Below the pieces are notes generated by a model that was given only the letters and a program-made list of their open reading frames with translations, had not been told where the DNA came from and searched no databases. Of a DNA stretch of 12,460 bases, positions 1 through 7,006 are shown one piece after another; the first letter of the stretch is position 1; every line of letters starts with the position of its first letter. The DNA comes from Actinomycetota bacterium (GTDB taxonomy: Bacteria > Actinomycetota > Thermoleophilia > UBA2241): positions 1-12,460 of the forward strand of contig PLTW01000130.1 of assembly GCA_003164655.1 (NCBI GenBank), read 5' to 3'. The translations under genes and the position numbers were made by a program.

Positions 1-11
1 AGTAACGTCAT
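1..11 (-). CDS. start of a probable ABC transporter permease (partial, runs off the left edge)
   Basis: Only the first codons (M-T-L) are inside the window. The ATG at 11-9 overlaps the TGA stop of the ATPase gene (ATGA overlap). It is preceded by a strong Shine-Dalgarno site, GGAGGG, lying inside the last codons of the ATPase gene at a normal distance. Such an overlap indicates translational coupling within one operon. In MacB/LolCDE-type exporters the ATPase gene is usually next to a FtsX/MacB-type permease, so that is the likely product. This identity is inferred from position only; no domain is visible. Confidence 0.5.
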
Positions 12-712
12 CGTTGTCCCTCCATCGACTCTTCGTCGTGCAGTCCGCCGTCGCGCAGCACCAACCGCCGGTCGGCGTGGGCGGCGACGTCTTCTTCGTG
101 GGTGATCATGACGATCGTGCGACCCTGGGCGTGGACGGCATCCAGCAGCTGGAGCACGTCGTTGGTGGCCGCCAGATCGAGGTTGCCGGTGGGCTCGTCG
201 ACCAGCAGCAGCTCGGGGTCGCCGACCAGGGCCCGGGCGATGGCCACGCGTTGCATCTGGCCGCCCGAGAGCTGCGAGGGGTCGTGGTCGGCGCGGTCGG
301 CCAGGCCCACCGCCTCCAGAGCCGCCCGGGCGCGCCGCAGGCGCTCGGCGCGGCGCACGCCGCGGTAGATCAGCGGCGTGGCCACGTTCTCTAAGGCGCT
401 GGTGCGGGGCAGCAGGTTGTGGAGCTGAAAGACGAAGCCCAGCAGCTGGTTGCGCAGGCCGGCGCGAGCGGCGTCGTCTAAGTCGCTGACGTCGTGGCCG
501 GCCAGCAGGTAGCTGCCGCCGTCGGCGCTGTCGAGCAGACCGAGGACGTGCAGCAGGGTCGACTTGCCCGATCCGGAGCGCCCCGTGCAGGCCACCCACT
601 CGCCGCGGCGGACCTGCAGATCGAGACCGTAGAGGACCGGCAGGGCGATGTCGCCGCGCCGGTAGGTACGCGCGATGGCGGTGGCGGCGAGGATGACGTC
701 GGAGCTGCTCAC
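8..712 (-). CDS. ABC transporter ATP-binding protein, MacB/LolD (o228-type) family
   Basis: This 234-aa cytoplasmic ATPase would power a membrane permease of the antimicrobial-peptide or lipoprotein export type. Visible motifs, counted from the chosen GTG: Walker A GRSGSGKST at 44-52, Q-loop Gln96 (GFVFQLHNLLP), signature LSGGQMQR at 148-155, Walker B LLLVDEPTGNLD at 168-179 and the switch His205. The length is normal for the family. An open frame continues upstream to 889, but those residues look like translated leader. GTG 712 is preferred because the first beta strand of the fold begins a few residues later. That GTG has no Shine-Dalgarno of its own and overlaps the stop of a short upstream ORF (GTGA). 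A PhoP-like box at 932-950 suggests control by the neighbouring two-component system. The substrate cannot be read from the sequence. Confidence 0.9.
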   Translation of the reverse strand: MSSSDVILAATAIARTYRRGDIALPVLYGLDLQVRRGEWVACTGRSGSGKSTLLHVLGLLDSADGGSYLLAGHDVSDLDDAARAGLRNQLLGFVFQLHNLLPRTSALENVATPLIYRGVRRAERLRRARAALEAVGLADRADHDPSQLSGGQMQRVAIARALVGDPELLLVDEPTGNLDLAATNDVLQLLDAVHAQGRTIVMITHEEDVAAHADRRLVLRDGGLHDEESMEGQR

Positions 713-810
713 GGCCGGCGCTGCGCGCGGGATGTGCGCGCAGGAGTCGAGCGCCGTGACGGTCGCGCGTCGCGCAGACGCTGTGGCAGCCGGCCCGAAC
801 CGTTCTTCAC
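709..810 (-). CDS. short arginine-rich leader ORF coupled to the ABC ATPase
   Basis: This 33-aa ORF starts at GTG 810, preceded by AAAGGAG at good spacing (815-820). Its TGA overlaps the GTG start of the ABC ATPase in a GTGA quartet. The product begins with M-K-N-G-S-G and is rich in Arg, Pro and Ser, with no recognised domain. The ATPase start lacks its own ribosome-binding site, so the plausible role is to deliver ribosomes by termination-reinitiation or to act as a leader peptide. This reading rests on the ribosome site and the overlap only. The amino-acid composition resembles a random high-GC frame, so the peptide itself may have no function. Confidence 0.4.
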   Translation of the reverse strand: MKNGSGRLPQRLRDARPSRRSTPARTSRAQRRP

Positions 811-893
811 TGCGCTCCTTTCGCGCTGGTCGCGACGTCGTTTGCAGGCCCCGTGTCGCCGTACGGCCCGAAGCGTCTCGTGAGTGCATGGCA

Positions 894-900
894 AGTACTA
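894..900 (-). promoter_or_regulatory. candidate -10 element (TAGTACT) of the ABC operon
   Basis: On the minus strand TAGTACT lies 31 bp downstream of the PhoP-like box at 932-950. A start site a few bases below would give a leader of roughly 175 nt before the ATPase, containing the short ORF at 709-810. No good -35 hexamer is visible at 17-18 bp, as is common in activator-dependent promoters. Promoter assignment is inference. Confidence 0.35.
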
Positions 901-931
901 CCTGGTGAGCCTGTGGCCGGGCAGCGATGGC

Positions 932-950
932 GCTGGGAACTTGCTGTGAC
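932..950 (-). promoter_or_regulatory. PhoP/OmpR-type direct-repeat operator upstream of the ABC ATPase
   Basis: On the minus strand this reads GTCACAGC-AAG-TTCCCAGC: two half-sites at 11-bp period, the usual pitch for OmpR/PhoB-family regulators. It matches the known mycobacterial PhoP box TCACAGC-N4-TCACAGC at 13 of 14 positions. Nearly the same box is found upstream of the response regulator gene at 3265-3283, in the same orientation. It lies in the non-coding stretch between the kinase stop and the ATPase start, so the ABC genes may have their own regulator-dependent promoter. Confidence 0.6.
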
Positions 951-1036
951 TCGCGCGGCGGACAGGACCGGCGCGGCGATCGTGCCGTGAACCGGTGGTC
1001 GCGTGCCTCGAGTCGTCCGCTCGCGGATCTGCGCAG

Positions 1037-2494
1037 TTACGCGGCCGGCAGGCGAATGGTGAAGAGCGCCCCACCGCCGGACGCGGCGTCGGCGCTGATC
1101 GTGCCGCCGTGAGCAGTGACGATGGCCTGGACGATGGCAAGACCCAGGCCCGCCCCTCCGTGGACGCGGGAACGAGAGGGATCGGCCCGGTAGAACCGTT
1201 CGAAGACCTGGGCCGCCTGCTCGCCGTCGAGCCCGGGACCGTCGTCTGCGACCTCCACCACGGCGACGTCGTCGACCAGCGAGAGCGTGACCGTCGTCGA
1301 GGTGCCCGGCGGCGTGTGCGTGCGCACGTTGACGAGCAGGTTGTCCAGCACCTGGCGCAAGCGATCGCGGTCGCCCATGATCTCGACGGGCCGGCGGGCG
1401 TCGAGCCGCACCGGCCAGGCCGCGCCGACCGTCTGGGCCGTCTGCAGCGCTTCGGCGGCCAGGCCGACGAGCTCGACAGGCTCCATCTCGATGGGGCGAC
1501 CTTCGTCGAGTCTGGCCAGGAGCAGCAGATCTTCGACCAGCGCCTTCATGCGACCACTCTCGGCGCGGATGCCGCTCATGACGCGGCCCAGGTCGGCTTC
1601 GTGCTGGCTGGCTCCACGTTCGAACAGCTCGGCGTAGGCCGAGACCGCCGCCAGCGGTGTACGCAGCTCGTGCGACGCGTCGGCCACGAAGTGGCGCATG
1701 CGCTCCTCCGAGGCGCGCAGATCCGCCTCTGTGGCGTCCCGTTCGACGAACGCCGTCTGAATGCGCTCCAGCATCACATTCAGGGCGCGGGCCAGCCGCC
1801 CCACCTCGGTCCTGTCGTTCTCGCCGGCGACGCGCTGATCGAGCTCGCCGGCGGCGATCGCGTCCGCCGAACGCTCCATGGCACGCAGCGGCCGCAGACC
1901 GACGCGCACCAGCCACCAGCCGAGCAGGCCGGCGGCCAGCAGGGCGGCGGCCGTCACGGCAAGCTCGACTGCCAGCAGGCGCTGCAATGTGCCGACGGTG
2001 TCGCCCAGCGGCGTGGCGACGATGAGCTGGCGTCCGCCTTCCAGTGTGGCGGCGCGCACGCGAAACTGGGGGCCGCCCCCCTGCGTGGAGCTCACGGTGA
2101 AGTAGACGGCGGAACCACCGCGGTCCTGAGCGGCGGACGTAGCGATGCGCGCCGGCAAGCGCGGCGTGAAGGTCTTGCCGCCCGGCGCGATCGCCGGCTG
2201 GCCTATGCTGGGCACGATGGCTCCCGTCGAGGAGCGTTCCTGCACGAACGTGCCCGGCGCCAGGCTCGCCAGGGAACCGGGAGACGGCTGGGGAGGGTTG
2301 CGCAGCGAACCCGACGGCGGCACGCGAGCTCCCTGCAGCCGGGGTGCGACAGACAAGTAGATGGTGTCGAGAGTCTGATCGACGCGCGAATAGAGGAACG
2401 ACCGTAGCAGCGAATACGTCGTCACGTCGGCCGCGACCAGCGCGACCAGGGCGACGGCGCCGACGGCGAGCAGCAGACGGCCGCGCAGCGACAC
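1037..2494 (-). CDS. two-component sensor histidine kinase (HAMP, HisKA, HATPase)
   Basis: This 485-aa inner-membrane sensor kinase is the partner of the response regulator just upstream. TM1 is at about 8-28, an extracytoplasmic sensor at about 29-170 (Pro/Ser-rich in its first half, no recognised domain), TM2 at about 172-196 and HAMP at about 197-250. The dimerisation helix carries phospho-accepting His275 in FVADASHELRTP. The ATPase domain has the N box around Asn389 (DNLLVNVRTHTP), G1 DDGPG at 417-421, the F box FERFYRAD near 431 and G2 GAGLGLAI at 447-454. All catalytic elements are present. The GTG start follows the regulator's TAG by 9 nt, with only a G-rich sequence as ribosome site, so it is probably co-translated. 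The architecture resembles PhoR, MprB and TrcS. The stimulus is unknown. Confidence 0.93.
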   Translation of the reverse strand: MSLRGRLLLAVGAVALVALVAADVTTYSLLRSFLYSRVDQTLDTIYLSVAPRLQGARVPPSGSLRNPPQPSPGSLASLAPGTFVQERSSTGAIVPSIGQPAIAPGGKTFTPRLPARIATSAAQDRGGSAVYFTVSSTQGGGPQFRVRAATLEGGRQLIVATPLGDTVGTLQRLLAVELAVTAAALLAAGLLGWWLVRVGLRPLRAMERSADAIAAGELDQRVAGENDRTEVGRLARALNVMLERIQTAFVERDATEADLRASEERMRHFVADASHELRTPLAAVSAYAELFERGASQHEADLGRVMSGIRAESGRMKALVEDLLLLARLDEGRPIEMEPVELVGLAAEALQTAQTVGAAWPVRLDARRPVEIMGDRDRLRQVLDNLLVNVRTHTPPGTSTTVTLSLVDDVAVVEVADDGPGLDGEQAAQVFERFYRADPSRSRVHGGAGLGLAIVQAIVTAHGGTISADAASGGGALFTIRLPAA

Positions 2495-2503
2495 CCCGCG
2501 CCC

Positions 2504-3205
2504 CTAAACGGTGTCTTCGCGCAGGATGTAGCCGACCTGGCGGATCGTGTGGATGAGCTGCGGTCCGTACCGATCGAGCTTCTTGCGCAGGTAGCCGACG
2601 TAGGTCTCGACGACGTTGGCGTTGCCCTGAAAGTCGTAATGCCAGACGTGGTCGAGGATCTCCATCTTCGACAGCACGTGGCGCGGATTCAGCAAAAAGA
2701 AGCGCAGCAGGTTGTACTCGGTGACGGTCAGCTGGATCGGCACACCGGCCCGGCGCACTTCGTGGACGGCCTCGTCCATCTCGAGATCGGCGAAACAAAG
2801 CGACTGGTCCCTCTCGGGCGCGCCCGATGTGCGGCGCAGGATCGCCCGCGTGCGGGCGACGATCTCGGCCAGGGCGAACGGCTTGGTGACGTAGTCGTCG
2901 GCGCCGACCGAGAGCCCGGCGATCCGGTCGCGCAGGGAATCGCGCGCCGTCAGAAAGAGCACCGGGGCCTCGATGCCCAGCGCCCGCAGCCGCCGTGTCA
3001 CTTCCAGGCCGTCGAAGTCGGGCAGCATGATGTCGAGCACGATCAGGTCGGGGGATCGCTCCTTGGCCGAGTCCAGGGCGGCGCGCCCCGAAGCCGCCTC
3101 ATCCACGTCGAATCCTTCGTAGCGCAGCGACGTAGCCACAGCGTCGACGATCGACGGCTCGTCGTCGACGACCAGGATGCGTTTCGCCGCATTGTCCGAA
3201 TCCAC
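2504..3205 (-). CDS. OmpR/PhoB-family response regulator, PhoP-like
   Basis: This 233-aa DNA-binding regulator is phosphorylated by the adjacent kinase. The receiver domain (about 8-123) has the acidic pair Asp14-Asp15, phospho-acceptor Asp58 (VLDIMLP), Thr86 and Lys108 (TKPF). The C-terminal winged helix (about 137-231) includes the recognition-helix signature NVVETYVGYLRKKL and the closing wing HTIRQVGYILRE. GTG 3205 is chosen over an upstream ATG because a perfect AGGAGGT lies 8 nt before it, and the extra 49 upstream residues look like untranslated leader. A PhoP-type box 60 bp upstream of the start suggests autoregulation. The phoP symbol is withheld because several paralogous actinobacterial regulators share this layout. 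Confidence 0.93.
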   Translation of the reverse strand: MDSDNAAKRILVVDDEPSIVDAVATSLRYEGFDVDEAASGRAALDSAKERSPDLIVLDIMLPDFDGLEVTRRLRALGIEAPVLFLTARDSLRDRIAGLSVGADDYVTKPFALAEIVARTRAILRRTSGAPERDQSLCFADLEMDEAVHEVRRAGVPIQLTVTEYNLLRFFLLNPRHVLSKMEILDHVWHYDFQGNANVVETYVGYLRKKLDRYGPQLIHTIRQVGYILREDTV

Positions 3206-3227
3206 TCTTGACCACCTCCTGCCATGC

Positions 3228-3233
3228 AGTATC
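3228..3233 (-). promoter_or_regulatory. candidate -10 element (GATACT) of the regulator-kinase operon
   Basis: On the minus strand GATACT sits 31 bp downstream of the PhoP-like box and about 22 bp upstream of the GTG, just before the AGGAGGT. This would give a very short leader of about 16 nt. No convincing -35 is seen. The spacing to the box matches that seen before the ABC gene, which is the main support. Confidence 0.35.
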
Positions 3234-3264
3234 GCACCGCCGGCTGAACGGCAGCTCGGAGCCC

Positions 3265-3283
3265 GCTGTGAACTCGCTGTGAA
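3265..3283 (-). promoter_or_regulatory. PhoP/OmpR-type direct-repeat operator upstream of the response regulator
   Basis: On the minus strand this reads TTCACAGC-GAG-TTCACAGC, two identical 8-mers at 11-bp period. It contains an exact match to the TCACAGC-N4-TCACAGC box known for mycobacterial PhoP. It lies upstream of a regulator gene whose product has the right family of winged helix, so autoregulation is likely. Confidence 0.7.
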
Positions 3284-3348
3284 TCGTCTGTCCCGCGCGA
3301 CGGCCGGCCGCAGTTCACGCCGCGGCGGCGACGCGGCGACATCGGGCT

Positions 3349-3579
3349 TCACGGCAGGGCTTGCACCCGCGTCCGGCAGTAGGGGCAGACGCAGCCCTGC
3401 CGGTGAACCCAGCCCGTTGCGGGCATGCGATGGGTCGTGCCCATGTAGGGCCGGCGGGCAGGAGCGAGGTAGACGGCGACATCATCAGGGAGGGGCCGGT
3501 ACTCGTAGGTCACCTGTGCCAGCTCGACGATCGCGGGCAGTCCGGCGGCGCGCACCTCTGCGAAGTCCAGTTCTCTCAC
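3349..3579 (-). CDS. small hypothetical protein with a C-terminal CxxC motif
   Basis: This 76-aa protein has no recognised family. The start is GTG 3579, preceded by GGGAGG at 6-nt spacing; upstream in-frame residues have no such site. The N-terminal half is acidic and hydrophobic (RELDFAEVRAAG, VELAQVTYEY). The C-terminal half is basic with His50, His59 and a Cys cluster C63-V-C65-P-Y-C68, which could hold a metal ion with one of the histidines. It lies upstream of the response regulator on the same strand, separated by about 143 bp that contain the regulator's operator, so it is probably a separate transcript. It is divergent from the GGDEF/HD-GYP gene. Metal binding is inference. Confidence 0.6.
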   Translation of the reverse strand: MRELDFAEVRAAGLPAIVELAQVTYEYRPLPDDVAVYLAPARRPYMGTTHRMPATGWVHRQGCVCPYCRTRVQALP

Positions 3580-3908
3580 GACAAACCTCCCTACACGCGA
3601 CGACGGTGCCCGCTCAGTGAGGCGATCCGACCTTCGCTTGCCGGCCACCCGCTGAGCGGTGACGATGCCAGGAGCGTAGAGGCCTAAGCTTGCGATTCGC
3701 CGGGCGGTTCCTGAGGATTCGGGCAGAGGATGGATCGATCGTCGACCTCAACCGACCAGCGAGAGGCCCCGTCCTTTCGCGCACCGTCTGGCCGCGGGGT
3801 TGCGCCGCTCGAAACCACCCGCAGGGCTCCCCGTCCGGGCCGAGTCGGCTGCCGCCGTGACTGGCAGAGTTGGTTAGGAATCGCTCTCCCCTGCCGATAT
3901 CGCTAAGG
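3580..3908. other. divergent intergenic region between the CxxC protein and the c-di-GMP gene
   Basis: This stretch must hold the promoters for both flanking genes. I see no clear sigma-70-type promoter. It contains a small perfect hairpin CCGC-TGA-GCGG at 3649-3659. A 58-codon plus-strand ORF (ATG 3730, TAA 3904-3906) ends 2 nt before the chosen start of the next gene; its composition looks random. No RNA gene is recognised. Confidence 0.5.
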
Positions 3909-6236
3909 ATGAGCGTCAAGGCTTCGAGCTCCCCATGGCTGCGCGTGCAGCAGGCTGCCGACCTGCTGGGCGTCAGCGTGAACACCGTGCGCCGCTGGGC
4001 CGACTCCGGCAAGCTCGTCTGCCGGCGCACGCCGAGCAACCAGCGCCGCTTCCTGCTTGACGACCTCGAGGCTCTCGCGTCGCAAGTGGGCGATCACGGC
4101 TCTGCCGAGCTGCAACGGCGCCTCGACGGCGCCGAGAAGCGCTACCAGCTGCTGCTCGACACGAGCCTCGAGCTGGCCTCGACCCTCGAGATCGGCGAGG
4201 TCCTGCAATCGGCCGCGCGGCGCCTGAGCGCCTCCTTGCGCATCCCCGACTGCGACATCTACCGGCTCGAGGGCGCCGAGCGCATGGTCTGCGTGGCCGC
4301 CGCCCTCGACGGCGTCTACGACGCTACCTGGGTGGGCCATGAGTTCCGCCTGAGGGACTGGACCGGCGAGCGGCTGGCCGTCGAGACGCGGCGCGCCGTC
4401 ACCGTGGCCAGCCTCGACGACACGCGACTCAACGAGGCTGAGCGCGAGGTGATGCGCAACTACGGTCAGCGCAGCTGTGTCTCGCTGCCCCTGATCGCCC
4501 GCGACAAGGTCATCGGCCTGGTCGACCTGCTCGACCATGTCGAGCGACGGTTCACAGAAGAAGAGATCGCCACAGCCGAGGCGATCGGCCGGCTCGTGAC
4601 GCTGGCACTCGAACACGCCCAGCTCTACGAGGAGGTCAAGAACCTCCACCTCGGCAACCTGCGAGCCTTGAGTTCGGCGCTCTCCGCCAAGGACTACTAC
4701 ACCCTGGGCCACGCCAGCCGGGTGGCCGCCTACATGGCGCTGCTGGGCCGCGAGCTGGGCTGGCCCGCCCAGCGCCTCGCGGCGGTCGAGAACGTCGCCT
4801 TCCTGCACGACATCGGCAAGATCGCCGTCTCCGACCGCGTCCTGCTGAAGGCGGGACCGCTGGCCTCCGAAGAGTGGGAGCTCATTCGCCAGCACCCCGG
4901 CATCAGCGCGGAGATCGTGCGCCCGCTGTTCGATGAGGAGCTCGTGGCCGGCGTGCGTCATCACCACGAGCGCTTCGACGGCCAGGGCTACCCCGACGGC
5001 CTGGTCGGCGCGGCCAGTCCGCTGCTGGCTCGCGCCATGTGTGTGGTCGACTGCTACGATGCCATGTCCTGCGAGCGACCCTATCGGCCGGCGCTGACCT
5101 ACCGCCAGTGCCTCGCCGAGCTACGGCGCTGCGCCGGCACGCAGTTCGACCCCGAGATGGTCGCCGCCTTCCTGCGCGTCCTGCAACACCTGCGGCGCCG
5201 GCGGACGTGGGTCACGACGCTCGCTCAGCAGGCCGCACAGCTCATCGATCCGGCCGCCCACGCCCTGCTGCGCAGCCGCGCCGACGAAGCGCGCGCGCCC
5301 TACGCCGAGATGGTGAGCGCGCTGCGCGGGTTCCGCGACGCCCACCCGCCGCTGCGCTTCGTGACGAGCTTCGCCATGGCGGGCGATCAGTGCATCACCG
5401 TCCTGGACACCGGCGAGACCGACAACGAGGTCTCCCGCTGCGGCGACCCCTGGCTGGCAGAAGACGAGCTCGCCCGCGTGCTCGCCCAGGAGGAGGTGGT
5501 GGCCAACGTCGTAAACGCCGACGACTTCGGTGTCTGGGTGTCGGGCATCGCCCCGCTGCGTGACGAGAAGGGCAGGATCGTCGCGGCGGTCACCGCCGAC
5601 GCTCCGGTCGTGGACTCGCTCGCCCGAGACCTGCAGATCGACCGCTCCCACGCCCTGGCGGCGATGCTGCAGTCGGCGGCCATCCGCTTCAGTCGGGCCG
5701 AGGTCGAGGCGATCACCGACGGCCTCACCGGCCTTTACAACCATCGCTACTTGCACGAACGCCTCGAGGAGGAGCTCAGGCGCGCCCGCCGGCGCAAGAG
5801 TGCGCTGAGCGTGCTGTTCCTGGATTGCGACCACTTCAAGGCTTACAACGACAGCTACGGCCACAAGGCCGGCGATGCCGCCCTTGGACGTATCGCGCGG
5901 ATCGTCGAGACCTGCAGCCGGCGGGTGGATCTGGCGGCGCGGTACGGGGGCGAGGAGTTCGTGCTCGCGTTGATCGACACGGACGCCGCGCAGGCGCTGG
6001 CCATCGCGGAACGCATCCGCGCGCAGGTCGAGGCCTCGACTCTCAAGGGCGGACAGCCGCTCACGGTCAGCATCGGCGTGGCCGCCTTTCCACAGAACGC
6101 CGCCGCCCGCGACGAGCTCCTCGACAAGGCCGACTGGGCGATGTATATGGCCAAGGGCGCGGGGCGCAATCGCGTGACGGCCTTCTGTGACGAAGGAGCG
6201 GCCGCCGAGACCTGGCTTTCGCGACGGGGGCGCTAG
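3909..6236 (+). CDS. MerR-HTH / GAF / HD-GYP / Cache-like / GGDEF cyclic-di-GMP signalling protein
   Basis: This 775-aa soluble protein (no membrane helix seen) has both c-di-GMP degradation and synthesis modules. Counting from ATG 3909, a MerR/excisionase-type HTH is at 9-50 (VQQAADLLGVSVNTVRRW). A GAF domain follows at about 85-240. HD-GYP is at about 245-425 with His268, HDIGK at 300-304, HP at 329-330, HHER at 352-355, GYP at 360-362 and DCYDAM at 381-386. A Cache/PDC-like sensor is at about 450-575. GGDEF is at about 600-760 with FLDCDHFKAYND, the signature GGEEF at 680-684 and the product-inhibition site RxxD at 671-674, five residues before it. All key residues are intact. The start is uncertain: AAGG abuts this ATG, and an in-frame TTG at 3870 would add 13 residues. 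Confidence 0.9.
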   Translation: MSVKASSSPWLRVQQAADLLGVSVNTVRRWADSGKLVCRRTPSNQRRFLLDDLEALASQVGDHGSAELQRRLDGAEKRYQLLLDTSLELASTLEIGEVLQSAARRLSASLRIPDCDIYRLEGAERMVCVAAALDGVYDATWVGHEFRLRDWTGERLAVETRRAVTVASLDDTRLNEAEREVMRNYGQRSCVSLPLIARDKVIGLVDLLDHVERRFTEEEIATAEAIGRLVTLALEHAQLYEEVKNLHLGNLRALSSALSAKDYYTLGHASRVAAYMALLGRELGWPAQRLAAVENVAFLHDIGKIAVSDRVLLKAGPLASEEWELIRQHPGISAEIVRPLFDEELVAGVRHHHERFDGQGYPDGLVGAASPLLARAMCVVDCYDAMSCERPYRPALTYRQCLAELRRCAGTQFDPEMVAAFLRVLQHLRRRRTWVTTLAQQAAQLIDPAAHALLRSRADEARAPYAEMVSALRGFRDAHPPLRFVTSFAMAGDQCITVLDTGETDNEVSRCGDPWLAEDELARVLAQEEVVANVVNADDFGVWVSGIAPLRDEKGRIVAAVTADAPVVDSLARDLQIDRSHALAAMLQSAAIRFSRAEVEAITDGLTGLYNHRYLHERLEEELRRARRRKSALSVLFLDCDHFKAYNDSYGHKAGDAALGRIARIVETCSRRVDLAARYGGEEFVLALIDTDAAQALAIAERIRAQVEASTLKGGQPLTVSIGVAAFPQNAAARDELLDKADWAMYMAKGAGRNRVTAFCDEGAAAETWLSRRGR

Positions 6237-6358
6237 CACCAGCGCCGAGACAAGGCGACTCGACGGCGCGGCCCGGGAGATGTGGCGAAGCATGCTGCAG
6301 GCTCCTGGGAGATGAGCCGTCGCTGCCGGATGTCCCAGCCACACTGCAAGGAGTCGAC

Positions 6359-7000
6359 GTGAACATGATCCTTCCCGATCCGGGCCCGCCCGACTTGGAC
6401 TTCGAGCGGCCGGCGCACCGATCCCGTCTGGAGCGCACTGCGGAGGCACTCAGGGCCCGCGGGTTTACCGCTGAGATCGCCGCGAGCGCCGGGGACGCGC
6501 GCGCCCTCGTGCTTGCCGCGCTCCCCGAGGGCGCCGAGGTTCACAGCGCCCTTTCGGAGACGATGCGCGAGCTGGGCGTGACCCGGGAGATCGACGAGTC
6601 GGGCCACTACGACTCGCTGCGGGTCCGCCTCGCCGCGATGGATCGCGAGACGCAGGGCCGCGAGATGCGCAGGCTCGGCGCCGCACCCGACTACATGGTG
6701 GGCAGCGCCCACGCCATCACCGACGACGGCATCGTCCTCGTGGGTTCGGGGACCGGCAGCCAGCTCGGGGCCTACGCCTACGCCGCCGGCACGGTGATCC
6801 TGGTCGTGGGCCACCAGAAGCTCGTGCGTGACCTCAAAGAAGCCCGCCGCCGTCTCGTCGAGTACTCGTTGCCGCGCGAGTTCGCCCGCATGCAGAGCCT
6901 CGGACGCCCAGGCAGCCTGATCGGCAAGACACTCACGCTCGAAGCGGACTACGGTGGTCGCATCACCGTCATCCTCGTGCCGGAGCGCCTCGGGTTCTGA
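6359..7000 (+). CDS. LUD-domain (LutC/YkgG-like, DUF162) protein
   Basis: This 213-aa cytoplasmic protein consists of a single LUD domain, the fold of LutC from the LutABC L-lactate oxidation complex. The family hallmark is visible at about 113-135: MVGSAHAITDDGIVLVGSGT followed by GSQ, then a hydrophobic VILVVGHQKLV strand. The N-terminal part has the usual helix ending in an acidic/Ser segment (EVHSALSETMRELG). The GTG start is chosen because AAGGAG lies 5 nt before it; an ATG two codons later is less well spaced. No lutA or lutB is next to it, so a lactate role is not supported. Many single LUD proteins have unknown function. It lies 122 nt after the c-di-GMP gene on the same strand and may be co-transcribed. 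Confidence 0.85.
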   Translation: MNMILPDPGPPDLDFERPAHRSRLERTAEALRARGFTAEIAASAGDARALVLAALPEGAEVHSALSETMRELGVTREIDESGHYDSLRVRLAAMDRETQGREMRRLGAAPDYMVGSAHAITDDGIVLVGSGTGSQLGAYAYAAGTVILVVGHQKLVRDLKEARRRLVEYSLPREFARMQSLGRPGSLIGKTLTLEADYGGRITVILVPERLGF

Positions 7001-7006
7001 ACTGCT

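Noticed and set aside
713..889. In-frame N-terminal extension of the ABC ATPase
   Set aside because: The extra 59 residues are basic and random-looking, and lie upstream of the conserved first strand. The leader ORF with a ribosome site uses a different frame here.
995..2407. A 470-codon plus-strand open frame antisense to the kinase
   Set aside because: No domain and no ribosome site; explained by high third-position GC of the kinase gene.
807..2798. A 663-codon open frame on the minus strand overlapping the kinase and regulator genes
   Set aside because: Low-complexity Arg/Ala/Pro translation in another frame of clearly recognisable kinase and regulator genes; a GC-rich shadow frame.
5121..6449. 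Long minus-strand open frame antisense to the GGDEF region, and similar antisense frames at 3903-4967, 7672-8709 and 9592-10602
   Set aside because: Antisense shadows of genes with intact motifs on the other strand.
6540..6547. TTCACAGC, an exact PhoP half-site
   Set aside because: Single half-site inside the LUD coding sequence with no partner at 11 bp.
6359..7000. Calling the LUD gene lutC of a lactate utilisation operon
   Set aside because: No LutA/LutB-like gene is adjacent; LUD domains occur in proteins of other or unknown roles.
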